The notes beneath the pieces were generated by a model. The model ran no database searches. It saw only the letters and a program-made list of their open reading frames with translations, and was not told the DNA's origin. The translations under genes were made by a program, and so were the position numbers. A DNA stretch of 64,000 nt from CAYMYN01 sp964394665 (GTDB taxonomy: Bacteria; Planctomycetota; UBA1135; GCA-002686595). Location of the stretch: positions 1 to 64,000 of the forward strand of contig CAYMYN010000015.1 in NCBI GenBank assembly GCA_964394665.1. The letters are read 5' to 3'. Positions 37,934-45,844 of the stretch are shown in pieces; the stretch's first letter is position 1; every line of letters starts with the position of its first letter.

Positions 37934-37939
37934 CACAAT
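37934..37939 (+). promoter_or_regulatory. -10 box before mutY
   Basis: CACAAT, 9 nt before the mutY ATG at 37949. Same spacing as the other near-leaderless starts. Confidence 0.35.
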
Positions 37940-37948
37940 CGCGGCCCC

Positions 37949-39115
37949 ATGGCGCGCGCGGCGGGAAGGAGCGGGGCGGGCAGCCCGCGCGGCGCAGCGA
38001 CCGATCTGGCGCCGGAGGGCACGACGATCCGAACCGCGCAGCGCGACGAGCTCCATCGACGGCTGCTCGCCTGGTACCGCGCCGAGCGCCGCGACCTGCC
38101 CTGGCGACGCACCCGCGACCCGTACGCGATCTGGCTCAGCGAGGCCATGCTCCAACAGACCCGCGTCGAGACCGTGCGCGCGTACTTCGGCCCCTTCCTG
38201 GCGCGTTTTCCCGACGCGGTGAGCCTCGCCGCCGCCCCCGAGGCCGAGGTCCTGGCCCGCTGGAGCGGCCTGGGGTACTACCGCCGCGCGCGCAACCTGC
38301 AGGCCGCGGCGCGGGTGCTGGTCGAGCGGCACGGCGGCCGTTTCCCCGACGATCCCGCGGCCGTGCGCGCCCTGCCCGGCATCGGTCCCTACACCGCCGG
38401 CGCGGTGCTCTCGATCGCCTTCGACCGGCCCGAACCCCTGGTGGACGGCAACGTGGCGCGCGTGTTGTCGCGCTGGTTCGCCCTCGACGCCGATCCGGCC
38501 GCGGCCCAGACGCGCCGGCGCCTGTGGGAACTCGCGGCGGAGCTCGTCCCCGCGCGCGGAACAGGGGATTGGAACCAGGCCCTGATGGAGCTCGGCGCCA
38601 CGCGCTGCACGCCCCGCGCGCCGCGCTGCGACGCCTGTCCGGTGGCCGCGGAGTGCCGCGCGCTCGCGACGGGCCAGGCCGAGAACCTGCCGCGGCCGCG
38701 GCCGCGCGCCGCGCCGCTCGACGTCGAGCTCGAGGTCCTGCTCGTGCCGCGCGGCGGGCGCTGGCTGTTGGTGCGCCGCGGCCCGGGCGAGGGCCGCATG
38801 GCGGGCCTGCTCGAGTTCCCCACCCGCGAGGTCTCCGCGGCGGGCGCGGGGCCGACTGGCCTCTTCCCGCCGGCCTTCGCCCCGGGCGCTGGCACCGAGG
38901 AGTCGCCCTTCGAGCTCGGCCGCGAGCTCGGCTCCGTGCGCCACGCGATCACCCGGCACCGCATCCGGGCCCGCGTGTTCGCGGCTCGCGCGCGCGGCCG
39001 TCGCCTGCCCGCGGGCTTCGTCCTGGCGGAGGCAGGCCGTCTCGACGAGCTCGAGCTGACCGGCATGGCGCGCAAGATCCTGCGACGCGGCTGGCTCTCG
39101 ACGGCCCGCGACTGA
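37949..39115 (+). CDS. mutY: A/G-specific adenine glycosylase
   Basis: Removes adenine mispaired with 8-oxoguanine or guanine in base-excision repair. 388 residues from ATG 37949. LPWRRTRDPYAIWLSEAMLQQTRV, the helix-hairpin-helix LPGIGPYTAGAV, the catalytic Asp in LVDGNVARVL and the 4Fe-4S loop C-x6-C-x2-C-x5-C (CTPRAPRCDACPVAAEC) are complete. A C-terminal NUDIX-like MutT domain follows (LLVRRGPGEGRMAGLLEFP) for 8-oxoG recognition. The N-terminus has a 30-residue basic/Gly-rich leader. It runs into the GT2 gene 34 nt downstream. Confidence 0.95.
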   Translation: MARAAGRSGAGSPRGAATDLAPEGTTIRTAQRDELHRRLLAWYRAERRDLPWRRTRDPYAIWLSEAMLQQTRVETVRAYFGPFLARFPDAVSLAAAPEAEVLARWSGLGYYRRARNLQAAARVLVERHGGRFPDDPAAVRALPGIGPYTAGAVLSIAFDRPEPLVDGNVARVLSRWFALDADPAAAQTRRRLWELAAELVPARGTGDWNQALMELGATRCTPRAPRCDACPVAAECRALATGQAENLPRPRPRAAPLDVELEVLLVPRGGRWLLVRRGPGEGRMAGLLEFPTREVSAAGAGPTGLFPPAFAPGAGTEESPFELGRELGSVRHAITRHRIRARVFAARARGRRLPAGFVLAEAGRLDELELTGMARKILRRGWLSTARD

Positions 39116-39141
39116 CGTCGGCCCGCGCGGGCCGCTATGCT
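39112..39141 (+). promoter_or_regulatory. Promoter of the GT2 gene, near-leaderless
   Basis: CTGACG (39112-39117), overlapping the mutY stop, then an 18-nt spacer and TATGCT (39136-39141). The GTG start is 8 nt further. Confidence 0.45.
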
Positions 39142-39149
39142 CCCGCCGC

Positions 39150-40091
39150 GTGTCGCAGCCCACGGGAGCAGGCCTCGAAGCCAGGGACGGATCCGGCGGA
39201 ACCCCCGGCGGACCCCCCAGCGCCCGGGGCGTGACCGTGGTGGTGCCGGCCTTCGACGAGGAGCGCGGCATCGAGGGCGTGGTGCGCCGCCTCTTCGGCC
39301 TGGGCCTGGGCTTCCCGCTCGAGGTGCTGGTCGTCGACGACGGCTCGAACGACGGGACGGCGGCGGTGCTGGAGCGCCTCGCGCCCGAGTTCCCGCGCCT
39401 GCGCCTGGTGCGCCACGCGGTCAACCAGGGGTACGGGGCGGCCCTCAAGACCGGTTTCGCGCGGGCCCGCACCGACGTCGTGGTCATCACCGACGCCGAT
39501 GGGACCTACCCCGAGGACCGCATCGCCGAGTTGGTCGCGCGCATCGACGACGGCGCCGAGATGGCGGTCGGCGCGCGGACCGGGGCCGAGGTGCACATCC
39601 CGCTCCTGCGCCGGCCGGCGAAGGCCTTCCTGACGCGCCTCGCGGCGTTCCTGGCCGGGACCGCGATCCCCGACCTCAACTCGGGCCTGCGCGCCTTCCG
39701 GCGCGACTTCGTCCTGCTCTACCGGCCGATCCTGCCCCAGGGCTTCAGCTTCACGACCACGATCACCCTGGCGGCGCTCACCAACCACCACCGCGTCGAC
39801 TACGTCAGCATCGACTACGCGGCGCGCGCGGGGCGCTCCAAGATCCGGCCCGTGCGCGACACCCTGGGCTTCCTCTCGCTGATCATCCGCACGGTCCTCT
39901 ACTTCAACCCGCTGAAGGTCTTCTACCCGGCGACGTTGGTGCTGGGAGTGGTCTTCCTCGCCCTGCTCGCCTGGGACCTGTTCGTCGAGCGCAACCTCGG
40001 GGACAAGACCGTGCTGGTCTTCGTCGCGTTGTTGCAGATGCTCACGGTCGGCCTCTTGGCGGACCTGATCGAGAAGAAGTCGCGCCTGTAG
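39150..40091 (+). CDS. Family 2 glycosyltransferase (DPM1/GtrB-like) with two C-terminal TM helices
   Basis: 313 residues from GTG. GT-A fold: VTVVVPAFDEERGIEGVV, VLVVDDGSNDGT, NQGYGAALKTGF and the DxD-type ITDADGTYPED, then LNSGLRAFRRD. Two hydrophobic helices near the C-terminus (about 255-275 and 288-305) anchor it in the membrane. Such enzymes usually transfer a sugar from a nucleotide donor to polyprenyl phosphate for later glycosylation. It may feed the GT-C-type and flippase-like genes seen elsewhere in the window, but that link is only inferred. Confidence 0.92.
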   Translation: MSQPTGAGLEARDGSGGTPGGPPSARGVTVVVPAFDEERGIEGVVRRLFGLGLGFPLEVLVVDDGSNDGTAAVLERLAPEFPRLRLVRHAVNQGYGAALKTGFARARTDVVVITDADGTYPEDRIAELVARIDDGAEMAVGARTGAEVHIPLLRRPAKAFLTRLAAFLAGTAIPDLNSGLRAFRRDFVLLYRPILPQGFSFTTTITLAALTNHHRVDYVSIDYAARAGRSKIRPVRDTLGFLSLIIRTVLYFNPLKVFYPATLVLGVVFLALLAWDLFVERNLGDKTVLVFVALLQMLTVGLLADLIEKKSRL

Positions 40092-40102
40092 ACGCGCCGG
40101 GT

Positions 40103-40633
40103 TCAGGCCGGGCGGCGGAAGGAAGAGCGCACGGCGCGGCGCAGGAAGTGCTCGAGCTCGCGGGGCGCGGGGAAGCACAGGTCGATGCGCGCGCGCAGGG
40201 CGGGGACCGACACGCGGCCGAAACGATCGGCGTAGGCCTCGGCCCACAGGTCGCGCTCCGTGCTCGCCCCGTTGCTCGCCCCGTTGCCGGTCCCGTGGCC
40301 CTCGGTGTCGCGGGAGAGCCCCAGGCGCCCGCCGCGGAAGGCCAGCGAGAGCACCTCGGTGCGCCCGTCCCCGCGCAGGAGTCGGTAGCGCACGCCTTGC
40401 TCCACCGGGCCGTCGAGGGACGTGCAGCCGAGCAGGCGCACGTGTTCGCCGGGACGCACCTCGATCGCGCAACCCAGCAGGTTGAGATCGCGCAGCTTCT
40501 GCAGCAGGGCCCGGGCCTCGCGCTCGCCGAGGGTCTGGTGGTGGGGGATCAGGGCAGCCTCCAGGCGCGCCGGAACGTGCTCGCCCGGCCCCCGTCGCGG
40601 GCGGGTCGGGCACGTATCGGGGGAGGCCTGCAT
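40103..40633 (-). CDS. Hypothetical protein
   Basis: 176 residues from ATG 40633 (MQASPDTCPTRPRR). No family is recognised. Residues 25-110 look like a small alpha/beta domain (TLGEREARALLQKLRDLNLL, then GCAIEVRPGEHVRLLGCTS and the GVRYRLLRG, LSLAFRGGRLGLSRD strands). A Gly/Asn/Ala/Ser-rich linker leads to a basic C-terminus. No signal peptide. It is convergent with the GT2 gene (11 nt apart) and divergent from the HEAT-vWA gene. The frame's coding character is consistent but unproven. Confidence 0.55.
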   Translation of the reverse strand: MQASPDTCPTRPRRGPGEHVPARLEAALIPHHQTLGEREARALLQKLRDLNLLGCAIEVRPGEHVRLLGCTSLDGPVEQGVRYRLLRGDGRTEVLSLAFRGGRLGLSRDTEGHGTGNGASNGASTERDLWAEAYADRFGRVSVPALRARIDLCFPAPRELEHFLRRAVRSSFRRPA

Positions 40634-40654
40634 CGGCCCCCGGGCCGCCGTGGG

Positions 40655-40683
40655 TTGACAGGTGGAACCGAGCCCGTTGGGAT
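40655..40683 (+). promoter_or_regulatory. Candidate promoter of the HEAT-vWA gene
   Basis: A perfect TTGACA (40655-40660) with a 17-nt spacer to a weak TGGGAT (40678-40683), 53 nt before the ATG. Confidence 0.35.
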
Positions 40684-40736
40684 TCCACCCGCCCGGTTCC
40701 TCTTTCGGGACGGCCAACGCCGCCCCCGCCCGTCCC

Positions 40737-42947
40737 ATGCCGAGTCCTTCCAGTTCGTCTTCCGTCCAGCTCATCGCGCTGCTCGTGTTCCTGCTCCTGG
40801 GCTCGGCGGCGCCGCGGCCCGCGGCGGCGAGCGGGGGGGTGGACGAGGACGCGCCCACGCTCACGGCCCGGATCCTGCGCGAGCGCGACGAAGTTCCGAG
40901 CGAGGTTCTCGTGAAGCTCGCCGACCTGCGCAGCCGGGCCGCGGCCGAGGGCCTGATCCAGGCCTACGGCGCCCTGGGCAGCCTCTACATGCGGCGCGAG
41001 GTGCTGCGCGCCCTGGCGCGCCTCGATGGCGTGCCCGACGTCGAGGACCTGGCCCTGGGCCACATCGCCAACGTCGCGACCGAGTCGAAGGACATCGAGC
41101 TGCGCGAGGCCGCCGTCGACCTCCTGGGGGAGGCCAGGAGCCTGGGCAAGTTCTACCTGCAGGCCATCGTGGACTCGCCGGCCGACGACGACGTGCGCGA
41201 GCACGCCATGCGCCGCCACGTCCAGCGCGCCGAGCCCAGCGACGACGCCTGGTACCGCTCGCTCTACGAGCCGCAGAAGGCCGCCGAGGCGCCCGATCCC
41301 CGCGGCCGACGCCGCCGCGGGAACGAGGAGGAGGAGGCTCCGGTCCTGCAGGTCCACCGTTTGGGTTCGCTGCGGCGCATGGCGCTCGAGGTGCTCGCGC
41401 CGCGGCTCACCGCGGCGGAACTCGAGGCGGCCCTCTCCGACCGCAGCGCGGGCGTGCGGCGCATCGCCCTGGCCGAGCTCTTCCGGCGCGACCCCAAGGC
41501 CGCCCATCAGCGCGCCAAGGGTTTCTACGCCAAGCCCGAGGGCGACGTCGACGAGCGCCTGCTCGCCTGCCGCATCGTGGCCAAGGAGGAGGGCTCGCGC
41601 GCGGCCGACAGCTTCATCGACCTGGCGCAGAAGTTCATCACGCCCATGCGCCTGCGCCTGGCCCTGGCCGACCTCGTGGCGGAGTTCGGCGACGAGAAGG
41701 TCGACGCCAAGGTCGCGCGCCTGGTGGGGCGCGGCAAGGACTACGAGCAGCTCTTCGCCCTGCGCGCCGCGCGCAAGGTCGAGGACAAGGCGCTCGACAA
41801 ACGCATCGCGCGCCTGCTCGGCGACAAGAACCGCGAGCTGCGCCTGGCCGCGGCCGAGGTCCTGGGTGAACGCGGCAGCCGCGACCCTGACGTGCTCGAG
41901 GCCCTGACCGCCCTGATCGAGAAGTCGAAGGACCCGGAGCTGGCGGGCGCGGGCCTGAAGGCCCTGGTGAGGGTGCACGCCGGGGACGGCGCCTTCCGCG
42001 CCAAGCTGGTCGAGTACGCGCGTTCGCCCGACACGATCGTGCGCAACGCCGCCGTGACCGAGCTCGGCAGCACGGGCGATGCCGTGCACCTGGAGTTGCT
42101 CACCCAGGCCCTCGCCCACGAACAGTGGTCGACGCGCCTGGCCGCCGTGAAGGGCCTCGTGGCCCTTCGCAAACGCGAGGTCGTGCCCCTGCTCGTCGAG
42201 CGCATGCAGCGCGAGCAGGGCCGCATCCTGCGCGAGTTCGCCGACGCGCTCTTCGAGCTCACGGCCCAGCCCTTCCGGACGAACGCCTCCGCCTGGGCGG
42301 CCTGGCTGCGCGGCGAGGGCGCGACGTTCGAGCTGGCGACTCCCGAACACGTCGCCCGCGTGCGTCAAGAACAGGAGGAGCGCCGCCTGCGCCAGCTCAC
42401 CAACGCGTCCTTCTTCGGGATCCGCATCGAATCCCACCGCGTGATCTTCATCCTCGACATCTCGGGCTCGATGAACGAGCCGACGCGCGGCAAGTACGTC
42501 GGTCAGAGCGGCGACACGCGCATGTCGGTCGCCCAACGCGAGCTCAAGGCGGCCATCGACGCCCTGGACTCCGAGGCGTTGTTCAACATCGTGACCTTCT
42601 CAAACGGCGTCGACCGCTGGCTCGACCGCGGCGTCGCCGGCGCCACGGGCAAGACGCGCGACGAAGCCAAGGCCTGGATCGACCGCCTGGGTGCCTTCGG
42701 GGCCACCAACCTCTACGACGCGATCCAGCTCGCCTTCGAGGACCAGGAGGTGGACACGATCTTCATCCTCTCCGACGGCGAGCCCAACGTCGGCGGCCAG
42801 ACCGACCCGCACATGATCCGCCAGCACGTCGCGCGCTGGAACGAGCAGCGCCGCATCATGATCCACACCATCTCGGTCGGCCTCGACCTGCCGGTGCTCG
42901 AGTGGATCTCCGGGGACGCCGGCGGCACGCACGTCAAGTTCTACTGA
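40737..42947 (+). CDS. Secreted HEAT-repeat protein with C-terminal von Willebrand A domain
   Basis: 736 residues. Signal peptide about 1-30 (MPSPSSSSSVQLIALLVFLL, then LGSAAPRPAAA). Residues 60-530 form HEAT/PBS-like helical repeats (LEVLAPRLTAAELEAALSD, RRIALAELFRRD, RNAAVTELGSTGDAVHLELL). A vWA domain from about residue 565 has a complete MIDAS: DISGSMNE (D574), the T in GATNLYDAI and the D in ILSDGEPN. It ends GGTHVKFY. MIDAS integrity suggests metal-dependent protein binding outside the cytoplasm. Partner and role are unknown; it precedes the flippase gene by 32 nt. Confidence 0.88.
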   Translation: MPSPSSSSSVQLIALLVFLLLGSAAPRPAAASGGVDEDAPTLTARILRERDEVPSEVLVKLADLRSRAAAEGLIQAYGALGSLYMRREVLRALARLDGVPDVEDLALGHIANVATESKDIELREAAVDLLGEARSLGKFYLQAIVDSPADDDVREHAMRRHVQRAEPSDDAWYRSLYEPQKAAEAPDPRGRRRRGNEEEEAPVLQVHRLGSLRRMALEVLAPRLTAAELEAALSDRSAGVRRIALAELFRRDPKAAHQRAKGFYAKPEGDVDERLLACRIVAKEEGSRAADSFIDLAQKFITPMRLRLALADLVAEFGDEKVDAKVARLVGRGKDYEQLFALRAARKVEDKALDKRIARLLGDKNRELRLAAAEVLGERGSRDPDVLEALTALIEKSKDPELAGAGLKALVRVHAGDGAFRAKLVEYARSPDTIVRNAAVTELGSTGDAVHLELLTQALAHEQWSTRLAAVKGLVALRKREVVPLLVERMQREQGRILREFADALFELTAQPFRTNASAWAAWLRGEGATFELATPEHVARVRQEQEERRLRQLTNASFFGIRIESHRVIFILDISGSMNEPTRGKYVGQSGDTRMSVAQRELKAAIDALDSEALFNIVTFSNGVDRWLDRGVAGATGKTRDEAKAWIDRLGAFGATNLYDAIQLAFEDQEVDTIFILSDGEPNVGGQTDPHMIRQHVARWNEQRRIMIHTISVGLDLPVLEWISGDAGGTHVKFY

Positions 42948-42961
42948 TCGAGCGCCGCCGC

Positions 42962-42967
42962 TAGGAT
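42962..42967 (+). promoter_or_regulatory. -10 box before the flippase-like gene
   Basis: TAGGAT in the context CGCTAGGAT, 12 nt before the ATG at 42980. Confidence 0.35.
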
Positions 42968-42979
42968 ACGCGCCCCTCC

Positions 42980-44035
42980 ATGGTCCGGCGCATCCTGATC
43001 TCGCTCCTGCTGGCGGCCCTGCTCCTGGCGGCGCTCGCCTGGTGGGGGGGCGTGGGGCCGGCGGAGATGGGCCGGGCCCTGCGGGCGCTCCCGGCGCGCA
43101 CGTACTTCGTCGCGCTCGCTCTGCACGCCGCGATCTACCTCCTGCGCGCGCTGCGTTTTCGCCTGCTGTTGCCGCCGGCCAGCCGGCCGCCCTTCGGCCA
43201 CGTGCTCGCCGTCAGCTCGGCCCACAACCTGGCGGCCTACGTCCTGCCGGCGAAGACGGGCGAGGCGTCCTTCGTCGTGTACCTCAAGGGCCTGTGCGGC
43301 GTGCGCGGGGCGGAGAGCCTGGCCAGCCTGCTGATCAGCCGCCTGCTCGACCTGGCGACCCTGTCCGGCGGCGTGGGCGCGGCGGCCCTGGTGCTGGGCC
43401 TGGTCGAGGGCGACGGGGCGCGGGCCTGGGCCCTGCCTTTGGGTGGGGTCCTGCTCGCGGCGGCGCTCGCGCTCGGTCTGCTGTGCCTGCGCAGCGATTG
43501 GCTGCCCACCGGGGCCCGCGAGCTGGCGCGGCTCCTGCGGCTCGACCGCCGGGGTCTGGGCGCGAAGCTCGCGGCGGCGACCGAGCAGGTCGCGGCGGCC
43601 CTGCGCGAGGCCGGGCGCGGCGGACGGTTGCTCGCGGGCGCGTTGGTCTCGCTTCCCCTGTGGGTGGGCGTGTTCCTCTTCTACGCCGTGCTGGCCCGCG
43701 GCCTGGGCATCGGCGCGGACCTCGCGCACGCCACCTTCGGCTCGGGCCTGGCGATCGCCGCCAACCTCCTGCCGGTCAACGGCCTGGCCGGGTTCGGCAC
43801 CCAGGAGGCCGGCTGGGTGGTGGGTTTCGGCCTCCTCGGCGTGCCGCGCGACCTGGCCCTCGCCTCGGGGCTGGGGGCGCACCTGGTGCAGCTCGCGAAC
43901 GTGATCCTGTTCGGCCTGCTCGCCCACCTCGCGCTGGGCCTGCTGCCGCGCACGGGCCCGGCCGCCGGCGGCGGGCTACACTCCGCGACCGATGCCCCCG
44001 AGCGACCTCGAGATCCGGCCGGCCACGGGGCCTGA
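42980..44035 (+). CDS. Flippase-like integral membrane protein (UPF0104/LPG synthase TM region)
   Basis: 351 residues, almost entirely hydrophobic with eight or so helices. Family pattern: ALHAAIYLLRALRFRLLLPP, AHNLAAYVLPAKTGEASFVVYL, SLLISRLLDLATL, LLPVNGLAGFGTQEAGWVVGF. This is the lysylphosphatidylglycerol-synthase transmembrane region/'flippase-like' family. Proteins of this group are suspected to move or modify membrane lipids; the catalytic aminoacyl domain of MprF is absent. The last 44 nt overlap the methyltransferase start, so the two are probably expressed together. Substrate unknown. Confidence 0.87.
   Translation: MVRRILISLLLAALLLAALAWWGGVGPAEMGRALRALPARTYFVALALHAAIYLLRALRFRLLLPPASRPPFGHVLAVSSAHNLAAYVLPAKTGEASFVVYLKGLCGVRGAESLASLLISRLLDLATLSGGVGAAALVLGLVEGDGARAWALPLGGVLLAAALALGLLCLRSDWLPTGARELARLLRLDRRGLGAKLAAATEQVAAALREAGRGGRLLAGALVSLPLWVGVFLFYAVLARGLGIGADLAHATFGSGLAIAANLLPVNGLAGFGTQEAGWVVGFGLLGVPRDLALASGLGAHLVQLANVILFGLLAHLALGLLPRTGPAAGGGLHSATDAPERPRDPAGHGA
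43977..43982 (+). promoter_or_regulatory. -10-like box inside the flippase 3' end
   Basis: TACACT in the context GGGCTACACT, 9 nt before the methyltransferase ATG. The match to the recurrent pattern suggests an internal promoter, but it lies within coding sequence. Confidence 0.3.
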
Positions 44036-44798
44036 GCGCAACGCCCAGGCCCAGATCGAGCTGCACCGCGCGCTCGCGCCGCGCTACGCCTACCGCTACA
44101 GCTTCGAGTTCTCGCGCTTGTTCCAGCAGGACTGGCACGCCGAGATGATCTCGCACGTGCCGCCGGGCGCCACGCGTCTGCTCGACCTGGGTTGCGGCAC
44201 GGGTTTCTTCCTGGCCGAGCTCGAGGCGCTGCACCCCGGCGCGGTGGGGCTCGACATCAGCCACGACATGCTGAAGGTCTCGGACCTCTACGTGCCGGGC
44301 GCGCGCCTGGTCACCGGCGACGCCGAGCGCCTGCCCTTCCAGCGCGGCGCCTTCGACGTCGTCTTCTGCAAGGGCAGCCTGCACCACACCCGCGACCACG
44401 TGGCGTTCCTGTCCAACTGCCGCGAGGTCCTGCGCGCAGGTGGGCGCCTGGTGATGAGCGAGCCCTGCAACGACAACCCGCTGATCCGCCTGGCGCGCAA
44501 GATCCTCTATCGCAAGAGCCCGCACTTCGACGAGGGCGACGAGGGCTTCACGCGCCGCGGCATCGTGGCCCTCTGCGAGCGCGCGGGCTTCGAGGTCGAG
44601 ACGGTCAAGAAGTACGGCGTCCTGGCCTACGTCTTCGCCGGCTTCCCCGACCACCTCGGCCTCCTGCGCTTCGTGCCGGGCAATGCCCTGCTCACGCGCC
44701 TGTTCATCCGCCTCGACCGCATCCTGTGCGGCCTCCCCGGCCTCTCGATCCTGGGCTTCCACGTCGTGATCGTGGCCCGCCCCAAGGCGCCGGCTTGA
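43992..44798 (+). CDS. Class I SAM-dependent methyltransferase
   Basis: 268 residues. SAM-binding motif I is LLDLGCGTGFFLAELE; motif II/III follow in VGLDISHDMLKV, VTGDAERLPFQ and FDVVFCKGSLHHT. The C-terminal 80 residues include hydrophobic stretches (VFAGFPDHLGLLRF and FIRLDRILCGLPGLSILGFH) that suggest a lipid-like or membrane-bound acceptor. It overlaps the flippase-like gene by 44 nt. Together with the nearby GT2 enzyme this may be part of lipid-linked saccharide or polyprenyl metabolism; the substrate is not known. Confidence 0.9.
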   Translation: MPPSDLEIRPATGPERNAQAQIELHRALAPRYAYRYSFEFSRLFQQDWHAEMISHVPPGATRLLDLGCGTGFFLAELEALHPGAVGLDISHDMLKVSDLYVPGARLVTGDAERLPFQRGAFDVVFCKGSLHHTRDHVAFLSNCREVLRAGGRLVMSEPCNDNPLIRLARKILYRKSPHFDEGDEGFTRRGIVALCERAGFEVETVKKYGVLAYVFAGFPDHLGLLRFVPGNALLTRLFIRLDRILCGLPGLSILGFHVVIVARPKAPA

Positions 44799-44920
44799 AC
44801 CCAGGCGAGTCGTCGTCACGATCGCAGACGAGCCGCCCTCGCGCCGCGAAGCCTCCGGCGTCGGACCCGCCACCATCGTCGACGCAACGTGAGCAGCCCG
44901 GAGCGCTCGGGGCCCCGCGC

Positions 44921-44949
44921 TTGACCCGGGGCCTGGCGGCGGCCATCCT
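44921..44949 (+). promoter_or_regulatory. Candidate promoter of the mntA-hepT pair
   Basis: TTGACC (44921-44926), 17-nt spacer, CATCCT (44944-44949), then the mntA ATG 9 nt later. The -35 is good and the -10 is weak; the spacing matches other near-leaderless starts. Confidence 0.35.
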
Positions 44950-44958
44950 CCGGATGCC

Positions 44959-45336
44959 ATGCAGGTTTCGGACCCGTTGCAATCCGCGTTGGTCACCGCC
45001 CTGCGGGCCGCCGGTGCTCGTTTCGCGTGGGTTCACGGCAGTCGCGCGGTGGGATGCGCGCGGCCCGATTCCGACGTCGACGTCGCGGCCCACTTCGGCG
45101 GCCGTGCTCCGGACGCCTGGCGCATCGAGGTTCCCGCCGGAGTCGACCTCGTCGTCTTGGACGATGCCCCGCTCGAGATCGCGGGTCGGGTCGCTCTGCG
45201 GGGTGAGTTGTTGTTCGACGACGATCCGTCGGCGCGCGTGACATGGCAAGCGCGGACCCGCCTCGTCTACTTGGACGAGGAGCTCCTCCAGCGGCAGCTC
45301 GATCGGGCTTTCACGGAGGCCAGAGGTGGTCGATGA
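44959..45336 (+). CDS. mntA: MntA-type nucleotidyltransferase antitoxin
   Basis: 125 residues. Minimal nucleotidyltransferase with the exact GSx10DxD motif: G27-S28, then D39 and D41 (GSRAVGCARPDSDVDV). In characterised MntA-HepT (type VII) systems this protein neutralises HepT by attaching AMP to a tyrosine near its HEPN active site. The gene overlaps hepT by 11 nt, the usual antitoxin-first order. Base composition is a little less extreme than the neighbours, consistent with a mobile module, but no attachment sites were seen. Confidence 0.9.
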   Translation: MQVSDPLQSALVTALRAAGARFAWVHGSRAVGCARPDSDVDVAAHFGGRAPDAWRIEVPAGVDLVVLDDAPLEIAGRVALRGELLFDDDPSARVTWQARTRLVYLDEELLQRQLDRAFTEARGGR

Positions 45337-45742
45337 ACGCCGCGTGCGGCTGCTCCTCCAGCGAGTGGAGGACGACCTGCGTTTCCTCGCCGTTCGCCGG
45401 GGATTGGAGCGCCAGGTGTTGTTGGCCGACGAGGATCGACTCGCTGCGGTCAAGTACCACCTGTTGACGTCGATCGCGGGGTGCCTCGCCGTGGCGCAGC
45501 ACCTGTGCGCCGCGGAGGGTTGGGGGCCGCCGACGAGCAATGCCGACGCGATGAACCTGCTCGGGGCGCGGGGCGTGCTGGTGCCAGCCCACGCCGCGCG
45601 CATGGCGGCTGCCGTTCGCTTTCGCAACGTCCTCGTTCACGAGTACGTGCGCGTCGATGACGAGCGGGTCGTCGCCTACCTCGACGAGCTCCAGGATCTC
45701 GAGGTGTTCGTGGCGGGGGTGGTCGCTTTCCTCGCCCGCTGA
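45326..45742 (+). CDS. hepT: HepT-type HEPN ribonuclease toxin
   Basis: 138 residues from GTG 45326, which overlaps mntA. All-helical HEPN fold with the catalytic Rx4HxY motif: R100, H105, Y107 (RNVLVHEYVRVD), the tyrosine being the expected AMPylation site of its MntA partner. Upstream, KYHLLTSIAGCLAVAQHL and GLERQVLLADEDRL match the DUF86/HepT helices. The expected activity is cleavage of RNA (tRNA in studied systems), blocking growth when not inactivated. All key residues are intact, so the pair looks functional. Confidence 0.9.
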   Translation: MVDERRVRLLLQRVEDDLRFLAVRRGLERQVLLADEDRLAAVKYHLLTSIAGCLAVAQHLCAAEGWGPPTSNADAMNLLGARGVLVPAHAARMAAAVRFRNVLVHEYVRVDDERVVAYLDELQDLEVFVAGVVAFLAR

Positions 45743-45800
45743 ACGCCGAGCCGTGGCCGGCCGCGATCGGGTGGGAGGGAGGCCGTCCGGTGGAGTGGGT

Positions 45801-45832
45801 CCCGTTCGCCGCGGCCCAGCGCGGCGAACGGG
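45801..45832 (-). terminator. Bidirectional hairpin between hepT and the beta-helix gene
   Basis: A 13-bp stem (45801-45813 with 45820-45832) and 6-nt loop lie between the converging hepT and beta-helix genes. No U-tract on either strand. Confidence 0.55.
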
Positions 45833-45844
45833 GTCGGGTGCGGC

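Noticed and set aside
37862..39490. Upstream open frame of the 841-residue membrane protein, extending it to 1384 residues
   Set aside because: The extension is antisense to mutY. The first hydrophobic helix begins at ATG 37861, with a -10 box just before it.
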